NCBI GenBank assembly: GCA_038110465.1
Contig: JAYNJU010000008.1
Location: forward strand, 1-41,451
Direction of reading: 5' to 3'
Length of the DNA stretch: 41,451 nt
Source: Marisimplicoccus sp038110465
Lineage (GTDB): Bacteria > Bacteroidota > Bacteroidia > Flavobacteriales > Flavobacteriaceae
This document shows, in pieces, positions 15,571 through 25,084 of the stretch (position 1 is its first letter; every line of letters begins with the position of its first letter). A model generated the notes under the pieces. That model saw nothing but the letters and a program-made list of their open reading frames with translations, ran no database searches and was not told the origin of the DNA. A program made the translations under genes and the position numbers.

Positions 15571-16590
15571 ATGGGATTCTTTACAGAAGAAATAGCGATT
15601 GATCTTGGAACTGCCAATACACTTATCATTCACAATGATAAAGTGGTAATAAATAGTCCATCTATAGTAGCAATGGATAGATCAACAAAAAAAATTATTG
15701 CTATTGGAGAAGAAGCTAAGTTCATGCAAGGTAAAACTCATGAAAATATAATGACCATTAGGCCTTTAAAAGATGGTGTAATTGCTGATTTTGAAGCTTC
15801 TGAGAAAATGATCAGCGAACTTATTAGAAGTATTCCTACCCTAAAAAAGAGGTGGTTTGCTCCTTCTTTAACTATGGTTATATGTATACCTTCAGGTATT
15901 ACCGAAGTTGAAATGAGAGCAGTTAAGGAATCTGCAGAGAGAGTAAATGGGAAAGAAGTATATCTTATACATGAACCTATGGCTGCCGCTATTGGAATTG
16001 GAATTGATATAGTTAAGCCTAAGGGTAATATGGTTGTTGATATTGGAGGTGGAACAACTGAAATTGCAGTTATTGCTCTTTCTGGTATAGTATGTGATAA
16101 ATCTTTAAAAGTTGCTGGTGATGTTCTAACAAACGATATAGTCTATTATATGAGAACTAAACATAATCTTTATGTTGGTGATAGAACTGCAGAAAAAATC
16201 AAAATTGAAGTAGGCTCTGTAACAGAAAATTTAGATGACCCTCCAGAAGACATGCATGTTCAAGGTAGAGATTTACTTTCAGGTAAGCCAAAAGAAAAAG
16301 TGATTTCCTATATAGAAGTTGCAAAGGCGATTGATAAATCAATAATTAGAATTGAAGATTCTATCATGGAAACCTTATCTCAAACACCACCTGAGCTTGC
16401 TGCTGATATTTATAATACTGGAATATATTTAGCAGGTGGAGGAGCTCTTCTTAGAGGCTTAGATGAAAGACTATCTAATAAAACTGATCTACCAGTTTAT
16501 ATTGCTGAAGATCCCCTTCAAGCTGTTGTTAGAGGAACTGGCATTGCACTTAAAAATCTAGATAAATTCAAGTCAGTCCTAATTAAGTAA
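15571..16590 (+). CDS. mreB: Rod shape-determining protein MreB
   Basis: A 339-residue bacterial actin that directs lateral wall synthesis. Actin-family motifs are clear: phosphate-1 IDLGTANTLI near the N-terminus, VDIGGGTTEIAVI as phosphate-2, and the adenosine-site LAGGGALLRGLDERL. I chose the ATG at 15571 (MGFFTEEIAIDLGTAN); a TTG four codons upstream is possible but unneeded. It opens the operon mreB-mreC-mreD-mrdA-rodA, whose products form the elongation machine on the inner membrane. Confidence 0.97.
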   Translation: MGFFTEEIAIDLGTANTLIIHNDKVVINSPSIVAMDRSTKKIIAIGEEAKFMQGKTHENIMTIRPLKDGVIADFEASEKMISELIRSIPTLKKRWFAPSLTMVICIPSGITEVEMRAVKESAERVNGKEVYLIHEPMAAAIGIGIDIVKPKGNMVVDIGGGTTEIAVIALSGIVCDKSLKVAGDVLTNDIVYYMRTKHNLYVGDRTAEKIKIEVGSVTENLDDPPEDMHVQGRDLLSGKPKEKVISYIEVAKAIDKSIIRIEDSIMETLSQTPPELAADIYNTGIYLAGGGALLRGLDERLSNKTDLPVYIAEDPLQAVVRGTGIALKNLDKFKSVLIK

Positions 16591-16596
16591 TTCTTA

Positions 16597-17394
16597 ATGC
16601 AATCTATAATTAATTCCATATATAAATACAGGAACTTAATTATTTACATTGCTTTATCTCTTTTAATATTCAATAATTTATATAACAGAAATTCAATTTA
16701 CTATACTCAATTTGGAAAATTAGGCTTATATATTTCTGCAAAGACTTCAAATATTTCATATTATATAAAATCATTCTTAAATCTTAAAAAAGAGAATTCA
16801 AAATTATTAGATGAAAATTTAAAATTACTTCAGGATAAATCCATATTTATAGGCTATAACAAAGCTGACTCTATAAATAGTTCCAATGTTTTAATAAATG
16901 CTAATATTATTCTTAATTCAATAAATAAGAATAAGAATATTATAGTTTTAGATAAGGGAGAGGTGGATGGAGTTAAAAAAGAGATGGGCGTTATTACAAT
17001 TAATGGAGTTGTTGGAATTATAAAAAATGTTACTGAAAATTACTCATCAGCTATCTCAGTATTAAATACTGATTTAAAAATCAATGCAATTTTAAAGAAC
17101 ACTTCAACTATAGGATCTATTAGTTGGGATGGAAAAAATTCAAAAATTGTACATCTAAATGATATTCCGCTAAGTAATTCATTAAAAGTTGGTGATACAG
17201 TTGTAACTGGGGGAATGTCTTTTTACTTTCCAAAAGGTATACCTATTGGAGAAATAATTGATTATAAAAATCAAACTCTGAATGGGTATTACGAAATAAG
17301 TGTCTCTTTATTCAATGATTTTAGATCACTTTCAAATTTATACATATTAAGAAGGTTTGATAATGAAGAAATTAAAAAATTAATAAATGAATAG
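16597..17394 (+). CDS. mreC: Rod shape-determining protein MreC
   Basis: A 265-residue bitopic membrane protein: one helix at about 12-27, a periplasmic coiled coil at about 55-75 (LKKENSKLLDENLKLLQ), then a beta-domain with the family pattern VLDKGEVDGVKKEMGVIT, GVVGIIKNV and GDTVVTGGMSFYFPKGIPIGEI. MreC activates PBP2 in the elongation complex. It starts six bases after mreB and overlaps mreD by eight bases. Confidence 0.93.
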   Translation: MQSIINSIYKYRNLIIYIALSLLIFNNLYNRNSIYYTQFGKLGLYISAKTSNISYYIKSFLNLKKENSKLLDENLKLLQDKSIFIGYNKADSINSSNVLINANIILNSINKNKNIIVLDKGEVDGVKKEMGVITINGVVGIIKNVTENYSSAISVLNTDLKINAILKNTSTIGSISWDGKNSKIVHLNDIPLSNSLKVGDTVVTGGMSFYFPKGIPIGEIIDYKNQTLNGYYEISVSLFNDFRSLSNLYILRRFDNEEIKKLINE

Positions 17395-17887
17395 AGAAAT
17401 ATTTAAGAATATAATCTTTGGTTTATTTATAATCCTATCTCAAATATTAATATTTAATCATATTAATTTATTTGGAATATCATCACCCTCAATATATGTA
17501 ATATTATTTATTCTATATAAAACTAATTATGATAAGACTCTACTAATAATACTTGGATTTATAATTGGTTTAATTATTGACTTATCAATGCAAACTTATG
17601 GTTGTCATGCTTTTGCTTCATTAACAGTTTGTTTTTTAAGAGAATGGATTGAGAAATATTCTTTTGGGGTAAACTCTAACCTACCAAATGCTATGGTTAA
17701 AGGAACTTCATTAACAAATAGATTGACTTATTTTATAATCATCACTATTTTACATTCTCTTTTATATTTCATCCTATTGTACTTTAACTCAGAACTTTTA
17801 TTAAGAATAATATTGTCAACACTTTATAATTCAATTATTACCTTTATAATTGTTTGGATAATTTCAGAATTAATATTTGAAAAATAA
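17387..17887 (+). CDS. mreD: Rod shape-determining protein MreD
   Basis: A 166-residue polytopic inner-membrane protein with about five predicted helices and little sequence conservation, as usual for MreD. Residues near YKTNYDKTLLIILGFIIGLI resemble the family. The identification rests on hydropathy plus the position between mreC (8-base overlap) and the PBP2 gene (1-base overlap). Confidence 0.88.
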   Translation: MNREIFKNIIFGLFIILSQILIFNHINLFGISSPSIYVILFILYKTNYDKTLLIILGFIIGLIIDLSMQTYGCHAFASLTVCFLREWIEKYSFGVNSNLPNAMVKGTSLTNRLTYFIIITILHSLLYFILLYFNSELLLRIILSTLYNSIITFIIVWIISELIFEK

Positions 17888-19737
17888 TGCTAAAAAAAAA
17901 TCTTTTAATTTGGTTCACGATATTAACTTCAGCAGTTTTTACTCTAAGATTAGTAGGTCTCCAGCTATCAAAAGGTTCGTTTAATTCAAATTTTGCTATT
18001 CAAGAAATTTCAGTTTATCCCGAAAGAGGATTAATTTATGATAGAAATGGTGAATTATTAGTAGCCAATCAGCCAATGTATGAGCTTTTCGTAATACCTG
18101 AAAATACAGCAGTGTTTGATACTCTAGAATTATCTAATTTAATAAGCATCAATGAAGATGAACTTAGAAAAAAAATTGATGATTCTAGAGAATATTCTAC
18201 TAGGTTGCCCTCTGTAATAAAATCACAAATATCAAAAGAAGAAAACGCTTTCCTTCAAGAAAAAATATGGTTATATGAAGGTTTCTACTTGAGAAAAAAA
18301 TCAGTAAGAGACTATAAAAAACCATATGCAAGTAATGTAATTGGCTATACTAGTGAAGTTGATCAAAATGATATTAATAAGGACCCTTACTACGAAAAAG
18401 GTGAAATGATTGGTAAACAAGGAATTGAAAGCTATTATGAAAAAGATTTGAGAGGTGTTAAAGGAAAAAAATATTTCCAAAAGGATAGATTTAACAGGAT
18501 CATTGGACCTTTTAATGATTCATCTGAAGACTTTGAACCTATTAATTCTAAAAATATTACATTAACAATTGATATAGATCTTCAAGAATACGCTGAAAGT
18601 TTATTAACAAACAAAAGAGGAGGAGTGGTTGCAATTGAACCTTCGTCTGGAGAAATTCTAACACTTGTTAGCTCACCAACTTATGAATCTAATGAATTTA
18701 TTGGGCAAAATAGAACATCTAATTTTCAAAAATTACTAAATGACACTATAAATAAACCATTATTTGACAGATCACTACAAGCTCAGTATTCACCTGGATC
18801 TCCCATGAAGATATTAAATGCCTTAATTGGACTACAAGAAGGTGTTATTGATGAAAACACTGAATTTACTTGTAATGGTGGTCATTATTATGCTAGAAAT
18901 GCATTTATGGCATGTCATAATCAATATGGGACAATAAGTAATCTAAGAAAGGGGATTTACAACTCATGTAATACATATTTTGCAAAAACATATAAAATGA
19001 TTCTTGACAAATATGATAAACCTAGTGATGGACTTAACACTTGGGCCAACCATATTAAAAGCTTTGGACTTGGCAACTATTTGGGATATGATCTTTCAAT
19101 TGGTAAAAAGGGATTTATTCCCGAGTCTAATTATTATGATAAATTTTACGGTAATAATAGGTGGAGTTCCTCTACTACTATTTCTAATTCTATAGGTCAA
19201 GGGGAGATTCTTACTACTCCAATACAGATGGCAAATTTTGCAGCTGCAATTGCAAATAGAGGATTTTATCATAAGCCACACTTTGTTAAAAAGTTAGGTG
19301 ACCTTAATATAAATCCTGAAGAAAAAATATTGACTACAATTGATAGAAAGAATTTTGAAGTAGTAATAAATGGAATGGTTGATGTAGTAGAAAGAGGTAC
19401 TGCAAGAATAGCAAAAATTGAAGGAATAAAGATTGCAGGCAAAACAGGAACTGTAGAAAACTTTATAATAATTGAAGGTGAAAAAAAACAGCTAACAGAT
19501 CATTCTACATTTATAGCTTTTGCACCTGCAGATAATCCAAAGATAGTAGTTTCAGTTTTTATCGAAAATGGATATTGGGGAAGTCGTTGGGCTGCACCAA
19601 TCGCTAGTTTAGTTATTGAAAAATATCTAACAAATGATACTAAAAGGAAATGGTTAGAAAATAGAATGATAAATGGAAGCTTAATAGCTGAATATGAAAA
19701 GCCATTTAAATTTAAAGAGTTTTCGATAAATGAATAG
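17887..19737 (+). CDS. mrdA: Penicillin-binding protein 2 (elongation transpeptidase)
   Basis: A 616-residue class B PBP that crosslinks peptidoglycan during elongation. After an N-terminal membrane helix comes the pedestal region with the conserved PERGLIYDRNGELLV, then the transpeptidase domain. Active-site motifs: Ser305-x-x-Lys308 (GSPMK), Ser360-Cys-Asn362 and Lys519-Thr-Gly521. All three are intact; the SxxK reads SPMK rather than the common STFK, which still preserves the catalytic pair. It overlaps rodA by eight bases, consistent with joint production of the RodA-PBP2 complex. Confidence 0.96.
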   Translation: MLKKNLLIWFTILTSAVFTLRLVGLQLSKGSFNSNFAIQEISVYPERGLIYDRNGELLVANQPMYELFVIPENTAVFDTLELSNLISINEDELRKKIDDSREYSTRLPSVIKSQISKEENAFLQEKIWLYEGFYLRKKSVRDYKKPYASNVIGYTSEVDQNDINKDPYYEKGEMIGKQGIESYYEKDLRGVKGKKYFQKDRFNRIIGPFNDSSEDFEPINSKNITLTIDIDLQEYAESLLTNKRGGVVAIEPSSGEILTLVSSPTYESNEFIGQNRTSNFQKLLNDTINKPLFDRSLQAQYSPGSPMKILNALIGLQEGVIDENTEFTCNGGHYYARNAFMACHNQYGTISNLRKGIYNSCNTYFAKTYKMILDKYDKPSDGLNTWANHIKSFGLGNYLGYDLSIGKKGFIPESNYYDKFYGNNRWSSSTTISNSIGQGEILTTPIQMANFAAAIANRGFYHKPHFVKKLGDLNINPEEKILTTIDRKNFEVVINGMVDVVERGTARIAKIEGIKIAGKTGTVENFIIIEGEKKQLTDHSTFIAFAPADNPKIVVSVFIENGYWGSRWAAPIASLVIEKYLTNDTKRKWLENRMINGSLIAEYEKPFKFKEFSINE

Positions 19738-20989
19738 CTTCAATATATTTAAATATGATTTAATATCTTTTCTTATTTATATAACTCTTGTAGTTTTTGG
19801 ACTTTTAAATATTTTTTCATCAAGCTATAATGAAAATTTTACAACAATTTTTGATTTTAACACACTTATTGGAAAACAAATATTTTTTTTTTTAATATCT
19901 ATTATTAGTTTAATTTTTATTCTTTTTTTAAAACCTAAAATTTTTGACAATACTTCTTTCTATATTTATATACTATCAATTATTTTATTGATTGGAGTAT
20001 TTATTTTTGGAGTAGAAAGAGGAGGTGCTAAATCATGGTATTCATTTGGACCAATTAGTTTCCAACCTAGTGAATTTGCCAAACTTACAACTTCACTTTT
20101 CTTAGCTAAATTTTTGAGTATTGTTCAAACTGACTTAAATAAATTTAGAGATATTTTAATAGTATTTATAATTCTTTTAATTCCGGTAATTCTCATAATT
20201 TTTCAACCTGATCCAGGTTCTGCTATAATATATACAGCATTATTTTTTCCTATTTTCAGAGAAGGGCTAAGTTTAGATTTTTTCTATTTTGGGTTAATTG
20301 TTTTATCAATTTTCATATTTACATTAATACTTAATTGGTCTTTAATTTCAATTATTTTATTAATAATTTTTTTGATCTATTATTTTGTTTCCAGATATAA
20401 AAAATTAAAGTTTAGATTTTTAAAAAATCTGTTTTTAACAACCTTTTTAATTTTAATTTCTTTTTCTACAAATTACATTTTTGAAAATGTATTAGAACAA
20501 AGACATAGAGATAGAATCAATTTAATTCTTGGAAAAGAAATTGATGTTAGTGGAGTTGGATATAATACCAATCAATCAATAATTGCAATTAGTAAAGGAG
20601 GCTTTTCAGGAACAGGGTTTCTTAAAGGTACTCAGACAAAAGGTAATTTTGTTCCAAGACAACATACTGATTATATTTTTAGTACAATAGGAGAGGAATG
20701 GGGGTTTTTAGGGTCATTCATGACAATAATTTTATTTTGTGTATTTATAATAAGGATTTTAATTAGAGCTGAAAAGCAAGCAATATATTTTAGGAGAATA
20801 TATATATATAGTTTTGCAGCAATAATCTTTTTACATTTTTTCATAAACATTGGAATGTCAATGGGAATTGTACCTTCAATAGGAATACCATTACCATTTA
20901 TAAGTTATGGGGGATCAAGCCTGTTAATTTTTAGTATAATGTTTTTTATATACTTGAATTTTGACTCTAGTCGACTGAAAGAGAGCTAA
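19730..20989 (+). CDS. rodA: Peptidoglycan glycosyltransferase RodA
   Basis: A 419-residue SEDS-family polymerase with about ten membrane helices. Family signatures include GAKSWYSFGPISFQPSEFAK, FQPDPGSAIIY (containing the catalytic-region Asp), the extracellular stretch with HTDYIFSTIGEEWGF, and the C-terminal GIPLPFISYGGSS. The lipid II polymerising activity is known for the family. It is the last gene of the mre operon. Its stop overlaps by four bases with the convergent S41 protease gene. Confidence 0.96.
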   Translation: MNSFNIFKYDLISFLIYITLVVFGLLNIFSSSYNENFTTIFDFNTLIGKQIFFFLISIISLIFILFLKPKIFDNTSFYIYILSIILLIGVFIFGVERGGAKSWYSFGPISFQPSEFAKLTTSLFLAKFLSIVQTDLNKFRDILIVFIILLIPVILIIFQPDPGSAIIYTALFFPIFREGLSLDFFYFGLIVLSIFIFTLILNWSLISIILLIIFLIYYFVSRYKKLKFRFLKNLFLTTFLILISFSTNYIFENVLEQRHRDRINLILGKEIDVSGVGYNTNQSIIAISKGGFSGTGFLKGTQTKGNFVPRQHTDYIFSTIGEEWGFLGSFMTIILFCVFIIRILIRAEKQAIYFRRIYIYSFAAIIFLHFFINIGMSMGIVPSIGIPLPFISYGGSSLLIFSIMFFIYLNFDSSRLKES

Positions 20990-23106
20990 TCAATGTTCAA
21001 CTGAGATAGAACTTCTACAGAATTAATTTCAGATAAATCCTTGAGCAAATTGATAGCCTCATTCACATAAATGTCTTTTCTAAGAAGCTCTATCCATCTA
21101 TCTCTTTGTTCTTTCATGTCTTTTTCGTATGCATTTTCATCTAAAGTATTTTGACTAAATTCAAAATAATAGGGAGATATAAAATTCTCAATTTCTTTAA
21201 GCTTATCATTTTGGATTTTAGAAATTTTTAAATCATTTTTATATGCTTCATAATTTAAGGAAATTACTTTATCATCTTGCTGTTCTTTTATCCATTTTGC
21301 ATGTTCATCAATAATATTGAAGAATTTATTTTGATTTATCCTCTCAATACTTTTTGAAATTGCTTTTGAGTAGTTGAAGACTTTATATGGGTTATTATAT
21401 CTTGCAGGATCAATTTTATCCCAACTTAATGGGTTATCTAAATCTTTTTCTCCAATATCAACATATGAATATCTATTTGGAAAGATCAGATCACTTTTTA
21501 CACCTTCAAGTTGAGTAGAGCCACCATTGATTCTATAAAATTTATCTGTAGTAATTTTTATAGAACCTAAATCACCATATGTATTTCCAGAAATTACATT
21601 GTTTAAATCAACTACATTTTGAACAGTTCCTTTACCGTAAGTTTGTTTACTACCCAGAATTATAGCTCTGTTGTAATCTTGAAGCGCAGCTGCTAAAATT
21701 TCTGATGCTGAAGCAGAAAATTCATTTACTAAAACAACAATTGGACCATCCCAAAGAATAGAAGAATCGTTATCACTTAAAATTTCTTTTCTTCCACCGA
21801 TACTTTTAACTTGAACAACGGGTCCTTTTTCAATAAATAACCCTGTAATATCAACAACTGTCTTTAAGGATCCTCCTCCATTATTTCTTAAGTCAAGTAT
21901 CAAGCCATTCATTCCTCTATTTTTCAAATTGATTAATTCTTTTTTAATATCACTAGCAGCATTTCTTTCACCATAATCATTAAAATCTACATAGAATCTA
22001 GGAAGATTGATTAATCCATAAGTGTTGTTATTATCTCTAATAACAGAAGATTTTGCATAAGTTTCTTCGAGTTCAACAACATCTCTAGTAACTTTAATTT
22101 GTTCTATTCCTCCATCAACTCTTTTAACAGTTAGAAATACATCGGTTCCTTTTTCTCCTTTTATCAAATCAGTTGCATCACTCAATTTCATAAGAGAGAT
22201 CTCTGTTGGTTCATCCTCTGTGGATTGAGCAACTGATAATATTATATCTCCAACATTTAATAAATTATCTCTCCAAACAGGACCACCAATTATTATTTCA
22301 ACAATTTCAACCTGTTGCTTTCTTTTTGATAATCTAGCTCCAATACCTTGGAACTTTCCTGATATATTCTGATCAAAGACTTCTTTTGCTTCAGGAGCTA
22401 AGTATGAAGTGTGAGGATCAAATTGAGTTACAATTGAATTTAAATAAATAGAAAACCAGTCAAATCTTTCTAGTTCTCTATTAAATTGAAAAAAGTCTAT
22501 TAAGTTTTCTTTTATTGATTCTCTTGACTCAACTTCTAGGTCAATATCATTTTTTGATTGAGTTTCTTCATTGATTTCTTTTTTAGTAGCATAAGCATCT
22601 AATACTGATAATTTTAGTCTTTTTCTCCATAGTTTTTTTAATTCGTCTAGATTATAAGCGTAACCAATTTTTTCATAGTCAAGATTTATATCATCAGTTT
22701 GATTAAAATCAAAAGGATTATTTAGTAGTTCTTCATAAAAATCTTCTACTTGGGAAATCCTTTTTAATAAAATATCATAAGTAGAGTTGAAGAATGTAAT
22801 ATCTGAAGAATTGATTTGATCATCAATAAGAAATTCAAATTGTCTTAAATTATCTATATCAGATTTTAGAAGGAATCTTTTTTGAGAATCTATTGCTTCA
22901 ATGAATTCATTAAAAACATTAGATGAAAAATCATCGTTTATTATCTGAGGATTATAGTGTAGTTTATCAAGAACATAGGATACTAAATCAACTAACAGCC
23001 TGTCTTTATTTGGCTCATCACTTGAAAACTTTACGTTGGAAACCTCAAAGTATATTACAAGTGATATTATACCCGATATAATAAATCCAAAAATCCTTAA
23101 AAACAT
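20986..23106 (-). CDS. C-terminal processing protease, S41 family (Prc/Tsp-like)
   Basis: A 706-residue periplasmic protease with an N-terminal signal or anchor (residues 1-20). Order: helical N-terminal region, a conserved FDPHTSYLAPEAKEVFD before the PDZ domain (about 245-345), then the protease core. Catalytic elements are the FSASASEIL serine region (about 465) and the YGKGTVQ lysine (about 490), giving the Ser-Lys dyad. The C-terminal region resembles Tsp. Such enzymes trim or degrade envelope proteins from their C-termini. It is a single-gene unit, divergent from surE and convergent with rodA. Confidence 0.94.
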   Translation of the reverse strand: MFLRIFGFIISGIISLVIYFEVSNVKFSSDEPNKDRLLVDLVSYVLDKLHYNPQIINDDFSSNVFNEFIEAIDSQKRFLLKSDIDNLRQFEFLIDDQINSSDITFFNSTYDILLKRISQVEDFYEELLNNPFDFNQTDDINLDYEKIGYAYNLDELKKLWRKRLKLSVLDAYATKKEINEETQSKNDIDLEVESRESIKENLIDFFQFNRELERFDWFSIYLNSIVTQFDPHTSYLAPEAKEVFDQNISGKFQGIGARLSKRKQQVEIVEIIIGGPVWRDNLLNVGDIILSVAQSTEDEPTEISLMKLSDATDLIKGEKGTDVFLTVKRVDGGIEQIKVTRDVVELEETYAKSSVIRDNNNTYGLINLPRFYVDFNDYGERNAASDIKKELINLKNRGMNGLILDLRNNGGGSLKTVVDITGLFIEKGPVVQVKSIGGRKEILSDNDSSILWDGPIVVLVNEFSASASEILAAALQDYNRAIILGSKQTYGKGTVQNVVDLNNVISGNTYGDLGSIKITTDKFYRINGGSTQLEGVKSDLIFPNRYSYVDIGEKDLDNPLSWDKIDPARYNNPYKVFNYSKAISKSIERINQNKFFNIIDEHAKWIKEQQDDKVISLNYEAYKNDLKISKIQNDKLKEIENFISPYYFEFSQNTLDENAYEKDMKEQRDRWIELLRKDIYVNEAINLLKDLSEINSVEVLSQLNID

Positions 23107-23212
23107 ATTGCTAATTTATATTAAAAAAAAGTATGGAAGAACTTATTACCAGTAAAGTTTTTGTTAAAGTTACACTAGTAAATCCTTTTCATATATTTAC
23201 AAAAAAGAAATC

Positions 23213-23983
23213 ATGGCAAGACCTTTAATTCTTATAACAAATGATGATGGAATTAACGCTCCTGGAATTAGAACTTTAATTAATGTTATGAAAGAAATTG
23301 GTGAAATAGTTATTGTTGCTCCAGATAGTCCACAATCAGGAATGGGTCATGCTATAACAATTAACTCTACTTTACATTCATCTCTTATCAGTCAAAAAGA
23401 TTCTAAAATAATAGAATATAGTTGCTCTGGCACTCCTGCTGATTGTGTAAAACTTGCAATTAACGAGCTCATGCCAAGAAAACCTGATATATGTGTTTCA
23501 GGAATTAATCATGGATCTAATTCATCCATTAATGTAATTTATTCTGGAACAATGAGCGCGGCTATTGAGGCAGGAATAGAAGGTATTCCTGCAATTGGTT
23601 TTTCTCTTCTAGATTATAGTTGGAATGCAGATTTTTCTCAATCAACTGAATTTATCAAAAAAATAACTACAAATGCCTTAAAATATGGAATCCCAAAAGG
23701 AGTTGTCCTGAATGTAAATATTCCTTCTGTTAACTCCGGTGAAATTAAGGGAGTGAAAATTTGTAGACAGGCAAAAGCTTATTGGATAGAAGAATTTGAT
23801 AAAAGAACTAATCCTTTGGGACAAGAGTATTATTGGCTAACTGGAAAATTCATTAACGAGGATTTATCTACAGATACTGATGAATGGGCTCTAAACAATA
23901 ATTATGTTTCTATTGTACCTGTTGAATTTGATCTAACTGCATATCATTTTATAGATAGTCTTAAAAAATGGAACTTTAAATGA
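23213..23983 (+). CDS. surE: 5'/3'-nucleotidase SurE
   Basis: A 256-residue metal-dependent nucleoside monophosphate phosphatase. The N-terminal TNDDGINAPG (9-18) supplies the metal-binding Asp pair; SGTPADCVKLA and VSGINHGSN continue the active site; YSGTMSAAIEAGIEG is the family signature. Length is normal. It overlaps lpxB by four bases (ATGA). The pairing surE-lpxB is common in Bacteroidota. Confidence 0.97.
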   Translation: MARPLILITNDDGINAPGIRTLINVMKEIGEIVIVAPDSPQSGMGHAITINSTLHSSLISQKDSKIIEYSCSGTPADCVKLAINELMPRKPDICVSGINHGSNSSINVIYSGTMSAAIEAGIEGIPAIGFSLLDYSWNADFSQSTEFIKKITTNALKYGIPKGVVLNVNIPSVNSGEIKGVKICRQAKAYWIEEFDKRTNPLGQEYYWLTGKFINEDLSTDTDEWALNNNYVSIVPVEFDLTAYHFIDSLKKWNFK

Positions 23984-25083
23984 AGTATTACATTATTGCT
24001 GGAGAAGCATCAGGTGATTTATATGGAGCCAGAATAATACAAGAAATTAAGTCTATTGACTCAAACTCAGAAATTAGATTCTGGGGTGGAGATAAAATGG
24101 TTTCTAGCGGGGGGACCCTAGTTAAACATATTAAAGATCTAGCATTTATGGGATTTTATGAGGTAATAAAAAATCTTAGATCAATTTTTAAGAATTTCAG
24201 TTTATGTAAAAAGGACATAATATCATTTAATCCAGATAGAATAATTTATATTGACTATCCTGGTTTTAATTTAAGAATTAGTAGCTGGGCAAAAAAAAAA
24301 GGATATAAAAATTTTTATTATATAAGTCCTCAAATATGGGCTTGGAAAGAAAATAGAATAAAAATTATTAAAAAAAGTGTAGATAAGCTCTTTGTAATTT
24401 TTCCTTTTGAAAAAGAATATTACTTTAAAAAACACAATATGGATACAGAGTATTATGGTCATCCATTAATTGAAAATATTAGTTCATTTGAACCTAATTC
24501 AAATTTTTTGAGTGATAATAATATTCCAAATGATAAACCAATAATTAGTTTACTTCCAGGAAGTAGAAAGCAAGAGATTAAGTCAATGCTTCCTATTTTT
24601 ATAACCTTAGCTAATAATTTCGATAAATATACTTTTGTAATTGCTGGTGTAAATAATATTGACATTGAGTATTATAATCAATTTCTTAAAAAAGGCGTAT
24701 ATATAGTAACTAACAGTACATATGATTTACTAAGTAATTCCTTCGCTTCTATTGTTACTAGTGGTACAGCCTCTCTTGAATGCTCTCTTTTTAACTTACC
24801 ACAAGTTGTTTGCTATAAAACAAGTTTATTTAGTTTTTTAATAGGAAAATTTTTTGTTAAACTAAAGTATATTTCACTGGTAAATATAATTTTAAATAAA
24901 GGAGTAGTTAAAGAGCTAATTCAAAATGAATTAAACTATAAAAACATTCTTGAGGAATTTATTTCTATAACTAATGCTGATACAAGAGAGAAAATTTTGG
25001 AAGATTATTCTAAAATATATAACATTCTTAAAGGAGATAATACATCATTTAAAATAGCAAATTCAATAGTTTCTTTTAAATAA
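23980..25083 (+). CDS. lpxB: Lipid-A-disaccharide synthase
   Basis: A 367-residue glycosyltransferase (GT19) that joins UDP-2,3-diacylglucosamine and lipid X in the inner leaflet. The start AGEASGDLYGARII, FMGFYEVIKNL, DYPGFNLR and YISPQIWAWKENRI are all conserved, and LLPGSRKQEI marks the UDP-sugar domain. SGTASLE follows further on. It indicates that the organism makes lipid A. The stop lies one base from that of the convergent peptide transporter gene. Confidence 0.96.
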   Translation: MKYYIIAGEASGDLYGARIIQEIKSIDSNSEIRFWGGDKMVSSGGTLVKHIKDLAFMGFYEVIKNLRSIFKNFSLCKKDIISFNPDRIIYIDYPGFNLRISSWAKKKGYKNFYYISPQIWAWKENRIKIIKKSVDKLFVIFPFEKEYYFKKHNMDTEYYGHPLIENISSFEPNSNFLSDNNIPNDKPIISLLPGSRKQEIKSMLPIFITLANNFDKYTFVIAGVNNIDIEYYNQFLKKGVYIVTNSTYDLLSNSFASIVTSGTASLECSLFNLPQVVCYKTSLFSFLIGKFFVKLKYISLVNIILNKGVVKELIQNELNYKNILEEFISITNADTREKILEDYSKIYNILKGDNTSFKIANSIVSFK

Positions 25084-25084
25084 G